Shown here piece by piece: positions 54,501 through 62,605 of a stretch of 62,605 bases of DNA. A model generated the notes under the pieces. The model was not told the DNA's origin and searched no databases. It saw nothing but the letters and a program-made list of their open reading frames with translations. The stretch is from Candidatus Poribacteria bacterium (GTDB lineage Bacteria > Poribacteria > WGA-4E > WGA-3G): positions 1 to 62,605 of the forward strand of contig PYJC01000001.1 in NCBI GenBank assembly GCA_003635255.1, in the 5' to 3' direction. Within the stretch, counting starts at the first letter, position 1. Every line of letters begins with the position of its first letter. Both the position numbers and the translations under genes were made by a program.

Positions 54501-57500
54501 TGTGCGCGTGACTCAAGATCCTCAGGCATCACTTTTGCAATTTGCTCGTAGATGTCGATCGCTTTCTTCACTTCGCCACGCCGTGCATGCTGTTGTGCCA
54601 ATGTGCGTTGCATTCCGACATTGAACTGCTCCGTTTCTTCAGGGGGCACGGTCGTTGATACCATGCCATCGCGTCGGCGTTTAAGATCCATCAATTGGCG
54701 TTGTGCTTGGTCACGACTCCACCCTTGCGCTGAGAAATCATTGAGAATATCAGTCAGGAGTACTTCAGCATCATCCCACATCTCGTGTTGCATGTAAGTG
54801 CCCGCAATTCGCTCTTTTTCATAGAAGGAGCCACCGCGTTGCAAAAGGAGCAGCGTTCCCATCTTACGAAATATCTTCTGTGCCCTCTCCTTTTCGTCTT
54901 GTTGGGCGTACACCGCGCCAAGTTTCTGATAGATTTCTGAAAGTCCCCATGTGCTTCGTGATTCCATTTTTTCAACCGCGGATTCAAGCAAGTGGCGTTC
55001 ACGCTCCCGATCGTTCGCTCCGCGGTAGGCGTCTGCCAAGTTGGTTAGCCACCGTACGTTCACTGTACCCGTATCTTTATCAAGCAGTTGGTTAACGAGT
55101 GTCGTTGAACCTTCGAGATCATCCGCTGCGATCCGCATTGAGGCGACGAGGTAAAGCAACGTCATGTCTTCTGGCTTCTCAACGAGTTTCGTCTCATATT
55201 CCGTTACCAACACTTCTATTTCGCCCGATGTTTTGTAGAGTTCAATGAGTTTTGAAACGATTTCGACTTGCGTATAAGGATCTTGCGATAATTTTGTATC
55301 CTCTGTTTCCAATATTTCGCGCAAGAGTTGGATCGCCTTCTCAGGTTCACCGGCAGCCGTATAAGCAGATGCTAAGTCGCGATATGTGTAGAGCTGGTTC
55401 GGCTGAACCTTGATAATCTGTTCATAGATTTCTACAGCTGCTTTGGCGTTGCTGTCCATGCACTGACTCGCTGCAGTTTGTGCGAAGTCGTTACCGAAGT
55501 TCCTACCGATAGAGGGTGCGATCATCTCCTTAGCAAGCGAGACGAGTTCATCAATTTTACCTGATTGAACGAAGGTATCAATGACCTCCCAGTAGTTATA
55601 ACCGAGCGCGTTCGGGTTGTCTTTGAGCAGTGCAGTATATTGGGTAACCGCCGCTTTCGCTTGTCCACTCCGCTGGAGCATTTGGGCATACCGTTGCCGA
55701 GTCATGCTATCCTTAGGACGCAGGGACAGTGCTGCCTCAAATGCTTCAGACGCCTTTTTAAGTTGATTCGTTGATTCATAGAACGTTGCCAACTTAGCAT
55801 GTGCTTGAAACGACTCCGGATTCTTTTCTACGGCTGCAACCAACTGCGGTTCACGTTCTCGGACGGCTTTAGAGCGTCCCGCCATACGTGATGCCTGCTG
55901 GAAGTGCCACGAGTACAACGTGCGACCATATCGATCGCGTTGGTTGGCGAACCGCAGGGCGCGTTCGGCGAGGCGCGCCGCATCTTTCCCGCGACCCAAT
56001 TGTTCCAAGTGCCGACTCATATTTATCAGGAAGTTCGGGTCGCGCTCCCCCATCGCCAAAGTCATCGCTTTTTTAGCGATGGCAATTGCGTATTGTGTCA
56101 GTCCGCTTTGTTGGAGTTTTTCTGAGAACTGATGGAGTTCTCGAGCACTACTCGGTGAATTGAGCACCTTTGTCACTAATTCACGGACAGTAACAGTATT
56201 ACCTGTGTGTGCGGCGAGTTGAAGTGTGAGATCATAATACTGACGACGGTTTCTTGCGTCTACCGCGGAGATCTCTTTAAGTAAATCTAACACGATCGCG
56301 TGTTGCCCGGTCTGAACAGCAGCAAAAACGGTATTGAGTTTGAGCGTGAGATCTTCCGGAAATTCCTTTTGCAGTGCGGAGAGAACCTCCTGCGATTTGT
56401 CGCGCTGCCCTTCCCACCAGTAGCAGTAACTGAGTGCCAAACCCGGATAGATGCGGTCTCTACCTATCGCAGTATCCAATTCAGTCTGTAATTTAGCGTA
56501 CAATACCCCCAGCTCATCTTTTGTCAACAACTGACTGAAAACCTGTTGGAGGTACTGCAAACGGCTCTGATTGTAATAAATCGTCGGCGATGGATAACTC
56601 GTCTGAAGCGGTGTGTATCCGCTGTAGGAATGCGACGAGGACACAAGTGTCGCAACACGCCGTGCGTTTGTTACATTCGGTTTGCTACGCGCAAAGAACA
56701 TCCAGAGCAGGTCAATCCCTTTTTCGGTCTCTCCTTCACGCATATAAGCGGCTGCGAGGCTTTCATAGATGCTTCTGTATTGGCTCCATTGCTGCTGGAC
56801 GAGCGATGGCTGACCCGTTGTTAGAGTTCGCGGACCTTTCGGAAGTACCGGGATCGGAAGTTGTTCGAGGATTTTTTCCGCGGCATCTGTTCTGTCCATC
56901 TGCGCGAGGGCCCCAACGATCCGTGCAGCAGTACTAAGATCGGTTACTGTTGCACTTTCAAGTTCCATTGCCAGTTTTTCTGCATCCGCTTTCTGTCCCG
57001 CACGGTAGAAACTACTGGCGTATTGTGCGATATACCAAAGCCGCGCCTCAGCGTTTAAGCCTGTTATTCCATCAAGGTACGCTTTGAATGTCTCATAACT
57101 GCGGTCCTTGAGCATCGCCTCACTCAATCGGATACTTTGATAAACCGGATCGTTCGGAGACACAGCGATCAGTCGATCCAATATTTCCGATACTTTGTCG
57201 GTGTTTTCGGTTAATTTATAGATTTGTGCCAACGTCTCAAGCGTCTTTATATTCTTCGGGTTTGCTTCGGCATCTGCCTCGAATTGTTTGATCAGTGCAT
57301 CAAGTTTTCGCTGCTGTTGTGCGATTGTTGTCAACTGTACAAGTGCGCCGGCTTGCGCCTCTTCAAAGTTTTTTGGGACCCACTGCTGTCCACTCCTACT
57401 GCCATAGGATCGTCCCTGAATATCCCAAGTGAGACTTTGGGGAAGATCGAATTTGCGTGTGTTGATTCCGGGGGGACCCCATGTTGGGCGATATGAGCCC

Positions 57501-60430
57501 GCCGTGACATTCTGCATTGCATTCTGAGGCGGTTCAGGCATGTCAAGAATCCGCTGGAAGTGTGGCTGCGCTCGGTCGAACTCATTCATGTTGACCAACG
57601 CTGCACCGAGTTGATACAAGGTAATATGCGCATTTGGACCCGTCGCTTTTTCTGCTGCGCGATCGAGGACGGAGAGTGCTTCGTCCAGCAGCCCGTGCCG
57701 AATCAGGAGCGCTGCCAGTTTGATCTCCGCCGCAAGCGGTTGATTTTTGGCGTGCATCAACTTCGTCCACGCCTGGATCGCTTCCTGTTCGCGTCCAGCA
57801 TCAAACAACAATTCACCCAGTCGCCGCTGATGATTCGGATCGGGGTGCGCCTTGACAAGCCGCTGTTGATAGGTGAGCGCGTCTTGGGTATCACCGAGGT
57901 CAAGACTCACCTTGACAAGCTGCGCTAATAGGTCTTGGTTTTCGCGGGTCCGGTCTAATGCGCGTGCTAATTGGAAACGCGCGCTCGATAGATCGCCTTC
58001 GTCTCGGTAAATCTGTGCCAATGCGACAACAGGTCCTATACTGGACGTGTCTGTTTTCGCCATCTGTTTCAACTTTTCTTCTAACTCACCGCGGCGTCCC
58101 AAGTCATAATATACTTCGGATAGGGATTTGACGAAGGCAAGTTTGTCGTTGACGCTTTCACTCAATTCCCAGCACCGCCAATACTGTTCAAGTGCCTGTC
58201 GGGGGTTACCGGAGAGTTTGTAAATTTCAGCAAGTTCGGAGCGGATGTCGGTGGCTTCGGGTCGAAGCCGAATCGCCTGTTTGAGACTGTCAGCGGCGTT
58301 CTGATAGTTCCCGATCTGTTTAGCGATTTGTGCCAGCATCTGATGTCCTTCAGGGTTACGCGGGCTATGCGCAATTGCTTGCTTCGCTGCATCCGTCGCT
58401 GCATCAAAATCCATCACTTTTAAGTGGGAACGCGCAATGTTTGTGTAGTACTCACGTGCGTTTGCGTTATCTACTTCAATGAGGTGGGTGTAAATGGCAT
58501 TGGCATCATCACGCAAGCCTTGCCGTGTGTATATCTCAGCAAGCCAACGGTTGACTGTTACATCGTCGGGTTGTAATGATTTCGTCTTTAGAAGGATTTC
58601 AATGGCATAAGTGATGTTCCCAAGTTTGAGATACATCTTGGCAAGTTGCTTGTGCATACCAAAGGCATCACCTGGTGCATTCGTCGGTGCTTCAAGTTCC
58701 GCTTCTAATGCTTCGATTCGCGCCACAAGCACCCCTTGTCGTCGATAGATTTCGAGTTGTTGATCTCCCATCTGTTCTGCGAAAAATGCGTTGGGCGCGA
58801 GTTTTGCAGCTTCTGCGTATTCCACTAACGCGTCTTCATAGTCTTCGTTCTCCATGAGCCGTTTCGCCAACGCTTCACGATAGCGGTACGTATCGGGTGC
58901 CAACTCAACCGCCTTTCGACTCGCAGCGACGGCTTCGGTGCCGAAGTCCTTTGCATCAAACAGTTTCGCCAATCGGTCATAATTCTCAGCATTGCCTTGC
59001 AGTGAGAGTTTATCGGCATCAACGATCCGATTCCACGTTTCAACAGTCTTCTCACGGTTTCCTTGACGGAAATAGAATTCACCGAAATATTCGATATAAT
59101 CGAGATTGTCAGGCGCGAGCGAAATCGCCTTTTGGTATGCTGCAACAGCATCTTCTATCCACTCGTTTCCGGCGTAGATTTCGGCGAGTGTGAGATACGT
59201 ACTGGCATCGTCTGGGTTGCGTTCGCGCATTCGCGCATAGGTTGTTTTTGCGCTGTTTTCGTCTTCTAATTGCAAGTACAACTCACCGAGTTCGCGATAG
59301 ATACCGAAGTCGTCGGGGTGTTGCTCACTGAGGGATTCATACGCTGCAGCTGCTTCCTCAAATTTTTCGGCATCGCGGAATGCCGCGATTAAGTTCAAAC
59401 GCAATCCAGTATCCGTTGGTGCTAATTCCAACGCCTTTTGATAGGTCGCAATCCCTTCGTCAGGCTGCTGATTCTCAATATAGGCTGCGGCGAGCAATCC
59501 AAGGCGTTCAGGATCATTCGGTGTTGTTTCAAGTTTCCCTTGATAGTGCGTAATTAAGCCTTCCCAATTACCATCCGCTGCGTAAATACCAATGATGCGG
59601 TGTTGAAGATCCTTACGCAGCCAGTTGCCCGGAGCCGTCAATGCGAGTGCAGCATCGTAACTCTGAATCGCAGCTTCATAGTCCCCTTTTTCTTGGTGAA
59701 TGTTGCCAATCTCTCGATGACTCAAGCAGACCCGATACGGATCCTCCGTTTTTAGTTCAATAATTGCTTGGTGCTGCGCGATTGCCTGTTCATAAAGTTC
59801 CTGCTCTCGGAAGAGATCTGAGAGTTCAATGCGTGCGAAGATGTTTTCTGGATCGAGTTCAGGGATCTTTGCCCACGCAGAAATCGCTGCATCCACCTGA
59901 TCTCGGCTGAAGTGGGCGCGTCCCAACGCTTTATAAATCTCCATTAATTCCTCTGGGGAGGCAGCGCGTGTCGCTTCCGATAATTCTGCTGCTCTCGTCA
60001 ACTCACGGATCGCGTCCGCATGCCGACGCATCGTTGCATACATCTGTCCGAGCGTGAAGTGAGGATAATAAGCGTTTGGCGCGAGTTCAACGGCGCGTTG
60101 ATATGCTGCAACGGTTTCGGTATCTTTTCCGAGACGTTTGTGGATGTGTCCTAAGATAAGTTGGAGGTTTGCGTCATTGGGTTTGGCTTGTGCCGCTGTC
60201 TGATAATCGGCAACCATGGCATCTAAACCCGCGCCTTCAAGATAAAACTGGTAAAGTCGGTCAAACGTACTTCCCTCTTTCGGATTGCGATTGAGCATTG
60301 ACTTGTAGCGTTCAATGATTTTTGCATCGCTCGTCTCATCTTGTGCGAGGGTAATGGATGTGAGCCACAAAAAGCAGGCGATAAGAGATACTACGCATAC
60401 GGTAATTACGCATTTTTCTCGTCTGGACAT
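51560..60430 (-). CDS. Giant exported TPR protein (2956 residues)
   Basis: The start is ATG 60430, with GGAGG eight bases upstream; the ATG at 60451 would put the ribosome-binding site inside the gene. A signal peptide follows (VITVCVVSLIACFLWLTSITLAQ). Most of the chain to about residue 2750 consists of TPR units of 34 residues, many with the pattern A-Y-x-x-A-L-x-L-x-P. Two inserts are not TPR, one near residue 990 with GSYRPTWGPPGIN and one near 2210 with MHGPSGVRIMLGG. The last 170 residues form a beta-sandwich starting WWIIGPFDNAAGIGYDTVY and ending KLWLNGKQVF and ILVKICSEDAYF, which looks like a galactose-binding-type module. It is probably a cell-surface or periplasmic scaffold; the partners are unknown. 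Residues 1350-1920 are paralogous to the neighbour gene. Confidence 0.92.
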   Translation of the reverse strand: MSRREKCVITVCVVSLIACFLWLTSITLAQDETSDAKIIERYKSMLNRNPKEGSTFDRLYQFYLEGAGLDAMVADYQTAAQAKPNDANLQLILGHIHKRLGKDTETVAAYQRAVELAPNAYYPHFTLGQMYATMRRHADAIRELTRAAELSEATRAASPEELMEIYKALGRAHFSRDQVDAAISAWAKIPELDPENIFARIELSDLFREQELYEQAIAQHQAIIELKTEDPYRVCLSHREIGNIHQEKGDYEAAIQSYDAALALTAPGNWLRKDLQHRIIGIYAADGNWEGLITHYQGKLETTPNDPERLGLLAAAYIENQQPDEGIATYQKALELAPTDTGLRLNLIAAFRDAEKFEEAAAAYESLSEQHPDDFGIYRELGELYLQLEDENSAKTTYARMRERNPDDASTYLTLAEIYAGNEWIEDAVAAYQKAISLAPDNLDYIEYFGEFYFRQGNREKTVETWNRIVDADKLSLQGNAENYDRLAKLFDAKDFGTEAVAASRKAVELAPDTYRYREALAKRLMENEDYEDALVEYAEAAKLAPNAFFAEQMGDQQLEIYRRQGVLVARIEALEAELEAPTNAPGDAFGMHKQLAKMYLKLGNITYAIEILLKTKSLQPDDVTVNRWLAEIYTRQGLRDDANAIYTHLIEVDNANAREYYTNIARSHLKVMDFDAATDAAKQAIAHSPRNPEGHQMLAQIAKQIGNYQNAADSLKQAIRLRPEATDIRSELAEIYKLSGNPRQALEQYWRCWELSESVNDKLAFVKSLSEVYYDLGRRGELEEKLKQMAKTDTSSIGPVVALAQIYRDEGDLSSARFQLARALDRTRENQDLLAQLVKVSLDLGDTQDALTYQQRLVKAHPDPNHQRRLGELLFDAGREQEAIQAWTKLMHAKNQPLAAEIKLAALLIRHGLLDEALSVLDRAAEKATGPNAHITLYQLGAALVNMNEFDRAQPHFQRILDMPEPPQNAMQNVTAGSYRPTWGPPGINTRKFDLPQSLTWDIQGRSYGSRSGQQWVPKNFEEAQAGALVQLTTIAQQQRKLDALIKQFEADAEANPKNIKTLETLAQIYKLTENTDKVSEILDRLIAVSPNDPVYQSIRLSEAMLKDRSYETFKAYLDGITGLNAEARLWYIAQYASSFYRAGQKADAEKLAMELESATVTDLSTAARIVGALAQMDRTDAAEKILEQLPIPVLPKGPRTLTTGQPSLVQQQWSQYRSIYESLAAAYMREGETEKGIDLLWMFFARSKPNVTNARRVATLVSSSHSYSGYTPLQTSYPSPTIYYNQSRLQYLQQVFSQLLTKDELGVLYAKLQTELDTAIGRDRIYPGLALSYCYWWEGQRDKSQEVLSALQKEFPEDLTLKLNTVFAAVQTGQHAIVLDLLKEISAVDARNRRQYYDLTLQLAAHTGNTVTVRELVTKVLNSPSSARELHQFSEKLQQSGLTQYAIAIAKKAMTLAMGERDPNFLINMSRHLEQLGRGKDAARLAERALRFANQRDRYGRTLYSWHFQQASRMAGRSKAVREREPQLVAAVEKNPESFQAHAKLATFYESTNQLKKASEAFEAALSLRPKDSMTRQRYAQMLQRSGQAKAAVTQYTALLKDNPNALGYNYWEVIDTFVQSGKIDELVSLAKEMIAPSIGRNFGNDFAQTAASQCMDSNAKAAVEIYEQIIKVQPNQLYTYRDLASAYTAAGEPEKAIQLLREILETEDTKLSQDPYTQVEIVSKLIELYKTSGEIEVLVTEYETKLVEKPEDMTLLYLVASMRIAADDLEGSTTLVNQLLDKDTGTVNVRWLTNLADAYRGANDRERERHLLESAVEKMESRSTWGLSEIYQKLGAVYAQQDEKERAQKIFRKMGTLLLLQRGGSFYEKERIAGTYMQHEMWDDAEVLLTDILNDFSAQGWSRDQAQRQLMDLKRRRDGMVSTTVPPEETEQFNVGMQRTLAQQHARRGEVKKAIDIYEQIAKVMPEDLESRAQLAALYSRRNQHDKAIDIWEVLLEADPENTKYQDGLVDAYQDADKTTEAVALAQQYIETDPESSVNQSRLAKLYAANDQVDAAIDTYKKAIALGTGDGQAFLRLAQLHLRKDDLDAAEKAFEDAIQHTSQDWERQNIERQLMNLHRRQGKLEDMLNQAEAAGTLTLEMQKERAKNYRNAGEVDKAVNAYKKALEMTSQSWDRSEISNHLLKLYAQIGEDDLAMELYEKLSQSGSTGMSRMHGPSGVRIMLGGDEEREVLINVYKNQGKLDQLKTIFESKLEADTDNSAVLEMVAEIHRNAGNHGKAAEAYQALCEAQPSNVRGFYYAATAFHKSNQPDLAKEMLDKGANALSTNNRKQDSWFLTALASICIDGEFYDTAIKLGEDAIASSRSYGGHSSTEYLYEILGKSYLGAKQYERAVTAYRQMANTARYDEARQKAEMAIRRAYKEGDLYEKQIPNQLQKIEENPDNPDAHFALAETHEFSGNIDEAIAQYEKLSELQPDNTEWYKKIGALSQKSRQMDAAARLEKAITAYEKAIELDPTSYQFYSLLAGIYTKGDQLSEATTVYRRALDASLEEHEYNGALRGLWELYADKDQEDTGIAILEELKPKMPKSAVLLELLGDAYKEVDNTEKADAAYAEWLAIRQKEVNRNQRAWDYRRLADELLSKDIMPALALELAERALQMSGSSYYAATLAHAYVANDQYEAALEQFKHSLNDTDRYYAGANDMTREMWSNVAEAGKNAKDEKQYVEMVNQLKDATSDNAKKSAENTPIKNTAELHANVTLSRFYRERDLPEKAEAYMDKTGFIPENSWWIIGPFDNAAGIGYDTVYVPEDATQIEPAAQYDGIDGQVSWEKQADDTFDGFVNLGNIFEKNVNWNAIYAWTTVNSPDERKVELRFSSNSQAKLWLNGKQVFTHSDAHSIAMDQDTIPVTLKPDENSILVKICSEDAYFFAFYLRITDTDGNPFDDLIIGESEEN

Positions 60431-60816
60431 AAGGATACCTCCATTAGGCAATAGGCAGCATTCAAAAAAGTGTTAGGCTTTAACGTGTTTCTGTTGCTTT
60501 TGAAAACGAATTTAAATGCCTATGGGTTTACTTATAGTGACGCGCTTTAGGCGCGCAAAGGGTGCATTTTTTCTTACCAGGCTGTAAGGAAAGGGTTTAG
60601 TGTCTCATATATCTTCTATGTGGTTATGAAAGACTGTTTGGTTTGTTTTGCTTATCTGGTTTATAAGCAAGTTTCGTGCCAGTCTGGAAGTCGGTTCTTC
60701 ACAAAATACTCAGAAAAGCTGCACAAAATGGGGCAGTGCTGCACAAAACGGGGCATACTTTGGACCCAATTCGCAAATAGGGCAAATTTGACAAAGGGTA
60801 AGGCTTAATCCGCGCG
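60431..60816. other. Intergenic region of 386 bp
   Basis: It contains a small palindrome (CGCGC-TTTAG-GCGCG, 60541-60555) and a two-copy direct repeat of GCTGCACAAAAYGGGGCA (60718-60735, 60738-60755). I see no gene; the 62-codon open frame on the plus strand at 60620 looks like chance. Confidence 0.5.
60718..60755. repeat. Two-copy 20-bp-period direct repeat
   Basis: Two 18-base units, GCTGCACAAAAYGGGGCA, differ at one base and are spaced by 20 bp. They lie between the two TPR genes. Confidence 0.5.
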
Positions 60817-62605
60817 TTATTCGACAGTTGGCTTGCGTTGTGTAGCTTTCCTCTTTGAAGTCACTCGGTTCTTCAACTCCAAAAAGGTACGTCGTCGTTT
60901 AATCTTCTTTAACTGTTGCTCTGCGCTTCTCCGAGTCCACCGTTGGACTGAAAAATCGTTAAGAAGGTCGGTCCACAAGGCTTCGGCATCTTCTAACATA
61001 TCGTGTTGCGCATATATCTTTGCAACTGCCTCTCTCTCCAGATAGCTTACGCTGCGTTGCGAAAGGCGGAGTGCCCCCATCTTGCGAAGCGTGTTCTGTG
61101 CTTTCTCTTTCTCGCCTTTATGGACGTATGCCATAGCAAGTTTCCGATAAGTCTCCGAAAGTCTCCTGGAAGTCTTCGGATCAACACCCTCAACAGCGGC
61201 TTCAAGTAGACGGCGTTCCCAGTCCCGATCTCCTGCGATTCGGTATTCTTGCGCGAGTCGGTTCAGCCACGAGAGTCGCCGTGCGGCAGGTAGGACTTTA
61301 AGGAGCCGATTCACCAGCGGTTTCGCTTCTTCAAAGTTATGTGCTGCAACCTTCATTGAGGCAACGAGATACAGCAGTGCCGGATCCGCTGGCTTCTCAG
61401 CAAGTTTTGCTGCATATTCGGCTGTCAAGTCTTCTAATTCACTGGAACCCCAATAAAGTTCGGTGAGTTTTAATACAGTCTCCACTTCTGATGCCGTGCT
61501 TCCAATTGCCAGCCTGCTGCGTAAAAGTTGGATTGCGTTCTCACGTTCTCCAGCGGCAATATAGGCGGATGCCAGGTCTCGATACGTGTGGGTCTGGTTT
61601 GGATAAACTTCAATAAACTTCTGGTAGATTTCTATCGCCACTTCAGGGTTACTTCGGATACATCCGTGTGCTACGCTACGCGCGAATTGTTGCCCGAAAT
61701 TTTGTCCGACAGATGGTACGATCATCTCCTTCGCGAGTGAAGCGAGTTCATCAATTTTTTCCGCTTGGACGAAGGTTCCTATTACCTCCAAATAGTTGTA
61801 GCCAAGGACATTTGGGTTGTCCTTAAGAAGTACCAGATACTGGTCAACAGCATCTTTTGCCTGTCCAGTCCGCTGTAACATCTGGGCGTAGCGGTATCGG
61901 GTCATGCTGTCCTTGGGTCTCAGAGCAAGCAATGCCTTAAATGCCGCCGATGCTTTTTCAGGTTGATCGGTGCTTTCGTAGAAAACTGCTAACCTGCGAT
62001 GGGCTTGGTGTGCCTCTGGATTCTTTTGTACAGCTGCCAGAAGTTTTCGCTCGCGGTCGGGTGCATTTTCGGAGCGGCCCACTAATCGCTTCGCGCTCCG
62101 AAAATTCCAAGAATGGAGCATCTGTCCGTATCGGTCGCGTTGGTTGGCGAACCGCAACGCCCGTTCCGCAATGTTTTCGGCATCCTGTTCTTGTCCAAGT
62201 CGTTCTAAATGTTGGCTCAAATCCATTAGAAAATTCGGGTCGCGTTCACCCATCGCAAGATCTACCGTTTTCTTAGCAACAGCAACAGCGTGCTGTTTAA
62301 AGCTGGCATCATAGAGTTTTTCGGAAAATTGGTGAAGCTCTCGAACCCCGCTCGGCGAGTTCAGCAGTTTTGTTACCAATTCACGCACGCTGCTCCTGTC
62401 ACCTGTGCGCATAGCAACTTGTAGCATCAGGTCATAATATTGACGACGGTTCCTCGGTTCTACTTCGGCGAGTTCTTCAAGCAGTGCCAGCGCTGTTTCG
62501 TGTTGCCCAGTTTGGGTCGCGGCGAAGAAAGTGTTAACTTTAAGTGTAAGGTCATCCGAGAATTCCGCTTGCAACGCGGAGAGTATCTCTTGTGCCTTAT
62601 CACGC
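60817..62605 (-). CDS. TPR protein paralogous to the giant TPR protein, N-terminus outside window
   Basis: The frame is open to the right edge: before the TTG at 62574 it reads RDKAQEILSA, which matches RDKSQEVLSA in the giant protein, so the start lies beyond the window. The 596 visible residues align along their length with residues 1350-1920 of the giant protein, including ELHQFSEKL, ALRFANQRDRYG and LLKDNPN-LGYNY. The protein then stops after a short basic tail (KRRRTFLELKNRVTSKRKA) where the giant protein continues for 1000 residues with more TPRs and the terminal beta domain. A tandem duplication with loss of the 3' part is the likely history. Confidence 0.9.
   Translation of the reverse strand, partial: RDKAQEILSALQAEFSDDLTLKVNTFFAATQTGQHETALALLEELAEVEPRNRRQYYDLMLQVAMRTGDRSSVRELVTKLLNSPSGVRELHQFSEKLYDASFKQHAVAVAKKTVDLAMGERDPNFLMDLSQHLERLGQEQDAENIAERALRFANQRDRYGQMLHSWNFRSAKRLVGRSENAPDRERKLLAAVQKNPEAHQAHRRLAVFYESTDQPEKASAAFKALLALRPKDSMTRYRYAQMLQRTGQAKDAVDQYLVLLKDNPNVLGYNYLEVIGTFVQAEKIDELASLAKEMIVPSVGQNFGQQFARSVAHGCIRSNPEVAIEIYQKFIEVYPNQTHTYRDLASAYIAAGERENAIQLLRSRLAIGSTASEVETVLKLTELYWGSSELEDLTAEYAAKLAEKPADPALLYLVASMKVAAHNFEEAKPLVNRLLKVLPAARRLSWLNRLAQEYRIAGDRDWERRLLEAAVEGVDPKTSRRLSETYRKLAMAYVHKGEKEKAQNTLRKMGALRLSQRSVSYLEREAVAKIYAQHDMLEDAEALWTDLLNDFSVQRWTRRSAEQQLKKIKRRRTFLELKNRVTSKRKATQRKPTVE

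Noticed and set aside
51274..60541. A 14-mer TTACTTATAGTGAC present at 51274 and 60528 upstream of two genes
   Set aside because: Several 14-base repeats are expected by chance in a window of this size, so the match is not meaningful by itself.
60620..60808. 62-codon plus-strand open frame between the two TPR genes
   Set aside because: No ribosome-binding site, no recognisable motif, and it runs through a simple direct repeat.
51560..62605. Periodic similarity that might suggest a repeat array or CRISPR
   Set aside because: The periodicity is about 102 bp and coding, that is 34-residue TPR units; there are no identical repeats with unique spacers.

Overview
The window looks like chromosome of an uncultured bacterium of the Candidatus Poribacteria type (inference). 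The supporting gene set is: several exported LamG (laminin G/concanavalin A-like) proteins, a phytanoyl-CoA dioxygenase family oxygenase, a Gfo/Idh/MocA oxidoreductase, sugar-active enzymes, DUF3500 and DUF5916 proteins and very large TPR proteins. No rRNA, tRNA, CRISPR array, phage or transposase gene was recognised.

Layout. 1-2034 (minus): cupin, octaheme HAO-like cytochrome c, and a membrane protein cut by the window edge. 2325-4671 (minus): ABC-2 type permease then an ECF sigma factor. 4956-8034 (minus): beta-propeller glycosidase-like protein, LamG protein, toxin-antitoxin pair. 8145-16411 (minus): metal block read from a consensus promoter overlapped by a DtxR-type operator: DtxR/MntR regulator, ferritin-like/VIT1 (MbfA-like) transporter, TroA-like lipoprotein, ATPase, two permeases, then an exported thioredoxin/DUF255 protein. 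16468-19246 (minus): Gfo/Idh/MocA oxidoreductase and a trypsin-TPR lipoprotein. 19453-28299 (mostly plus): TRAP permease, TPR protein (minus), chorismate lyase-like protein, DUF3500 + O-methyltransferase, small exported protein, DUF5916 outer-membrane protein. 28369-33644 (minus): exported dikinase-like protein, then a GH36-like enzyme + LamG pair. 33883-37219 (plus): desaturase, LamG protein, exported TIM-barrel hydrolase. 37328-51112 (minus): a long same-strand run starting at a consensus promoter near 51200: coiled-coil membrane protein, MoxR ATPase, DUF58 protein, BatA-like VWA protein, membrane protein, LamG protein, double-VWA protein, beta-helix protein, PhyH oxygenase, unknown protein. 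51560-62605 (minus): a 2956-residue exported TPR protein and a partial paralogue.

The most interesting signal is a short C-terminal tail, consensus K-L-x-T-T-W-G-K-L-K, at the very end of four LamG proteins and of one unrelated beta-helix protein. All five appear exported. It behaves like an unrecognised C-terminal sorting or anchoring tag. Other notable items are an exported protein with the domain order of glucan water dikinases, the DtxR-type operator sitting on a perfect sigma-70 promoter, and three kinds of intergenic repeat: 21-bp palindromes with a TTT-N-AAA core, heptamer (AGTTRTM) arrays, and long inverted repeats.

How the genes may work together (inference): the cell takes up and buffers Mn/Fe under one metal regulator, exports many glycan-binding or glycan-degrading proteins, and has a MoxR/VWA envelope module expressed near tagged exported proteins.
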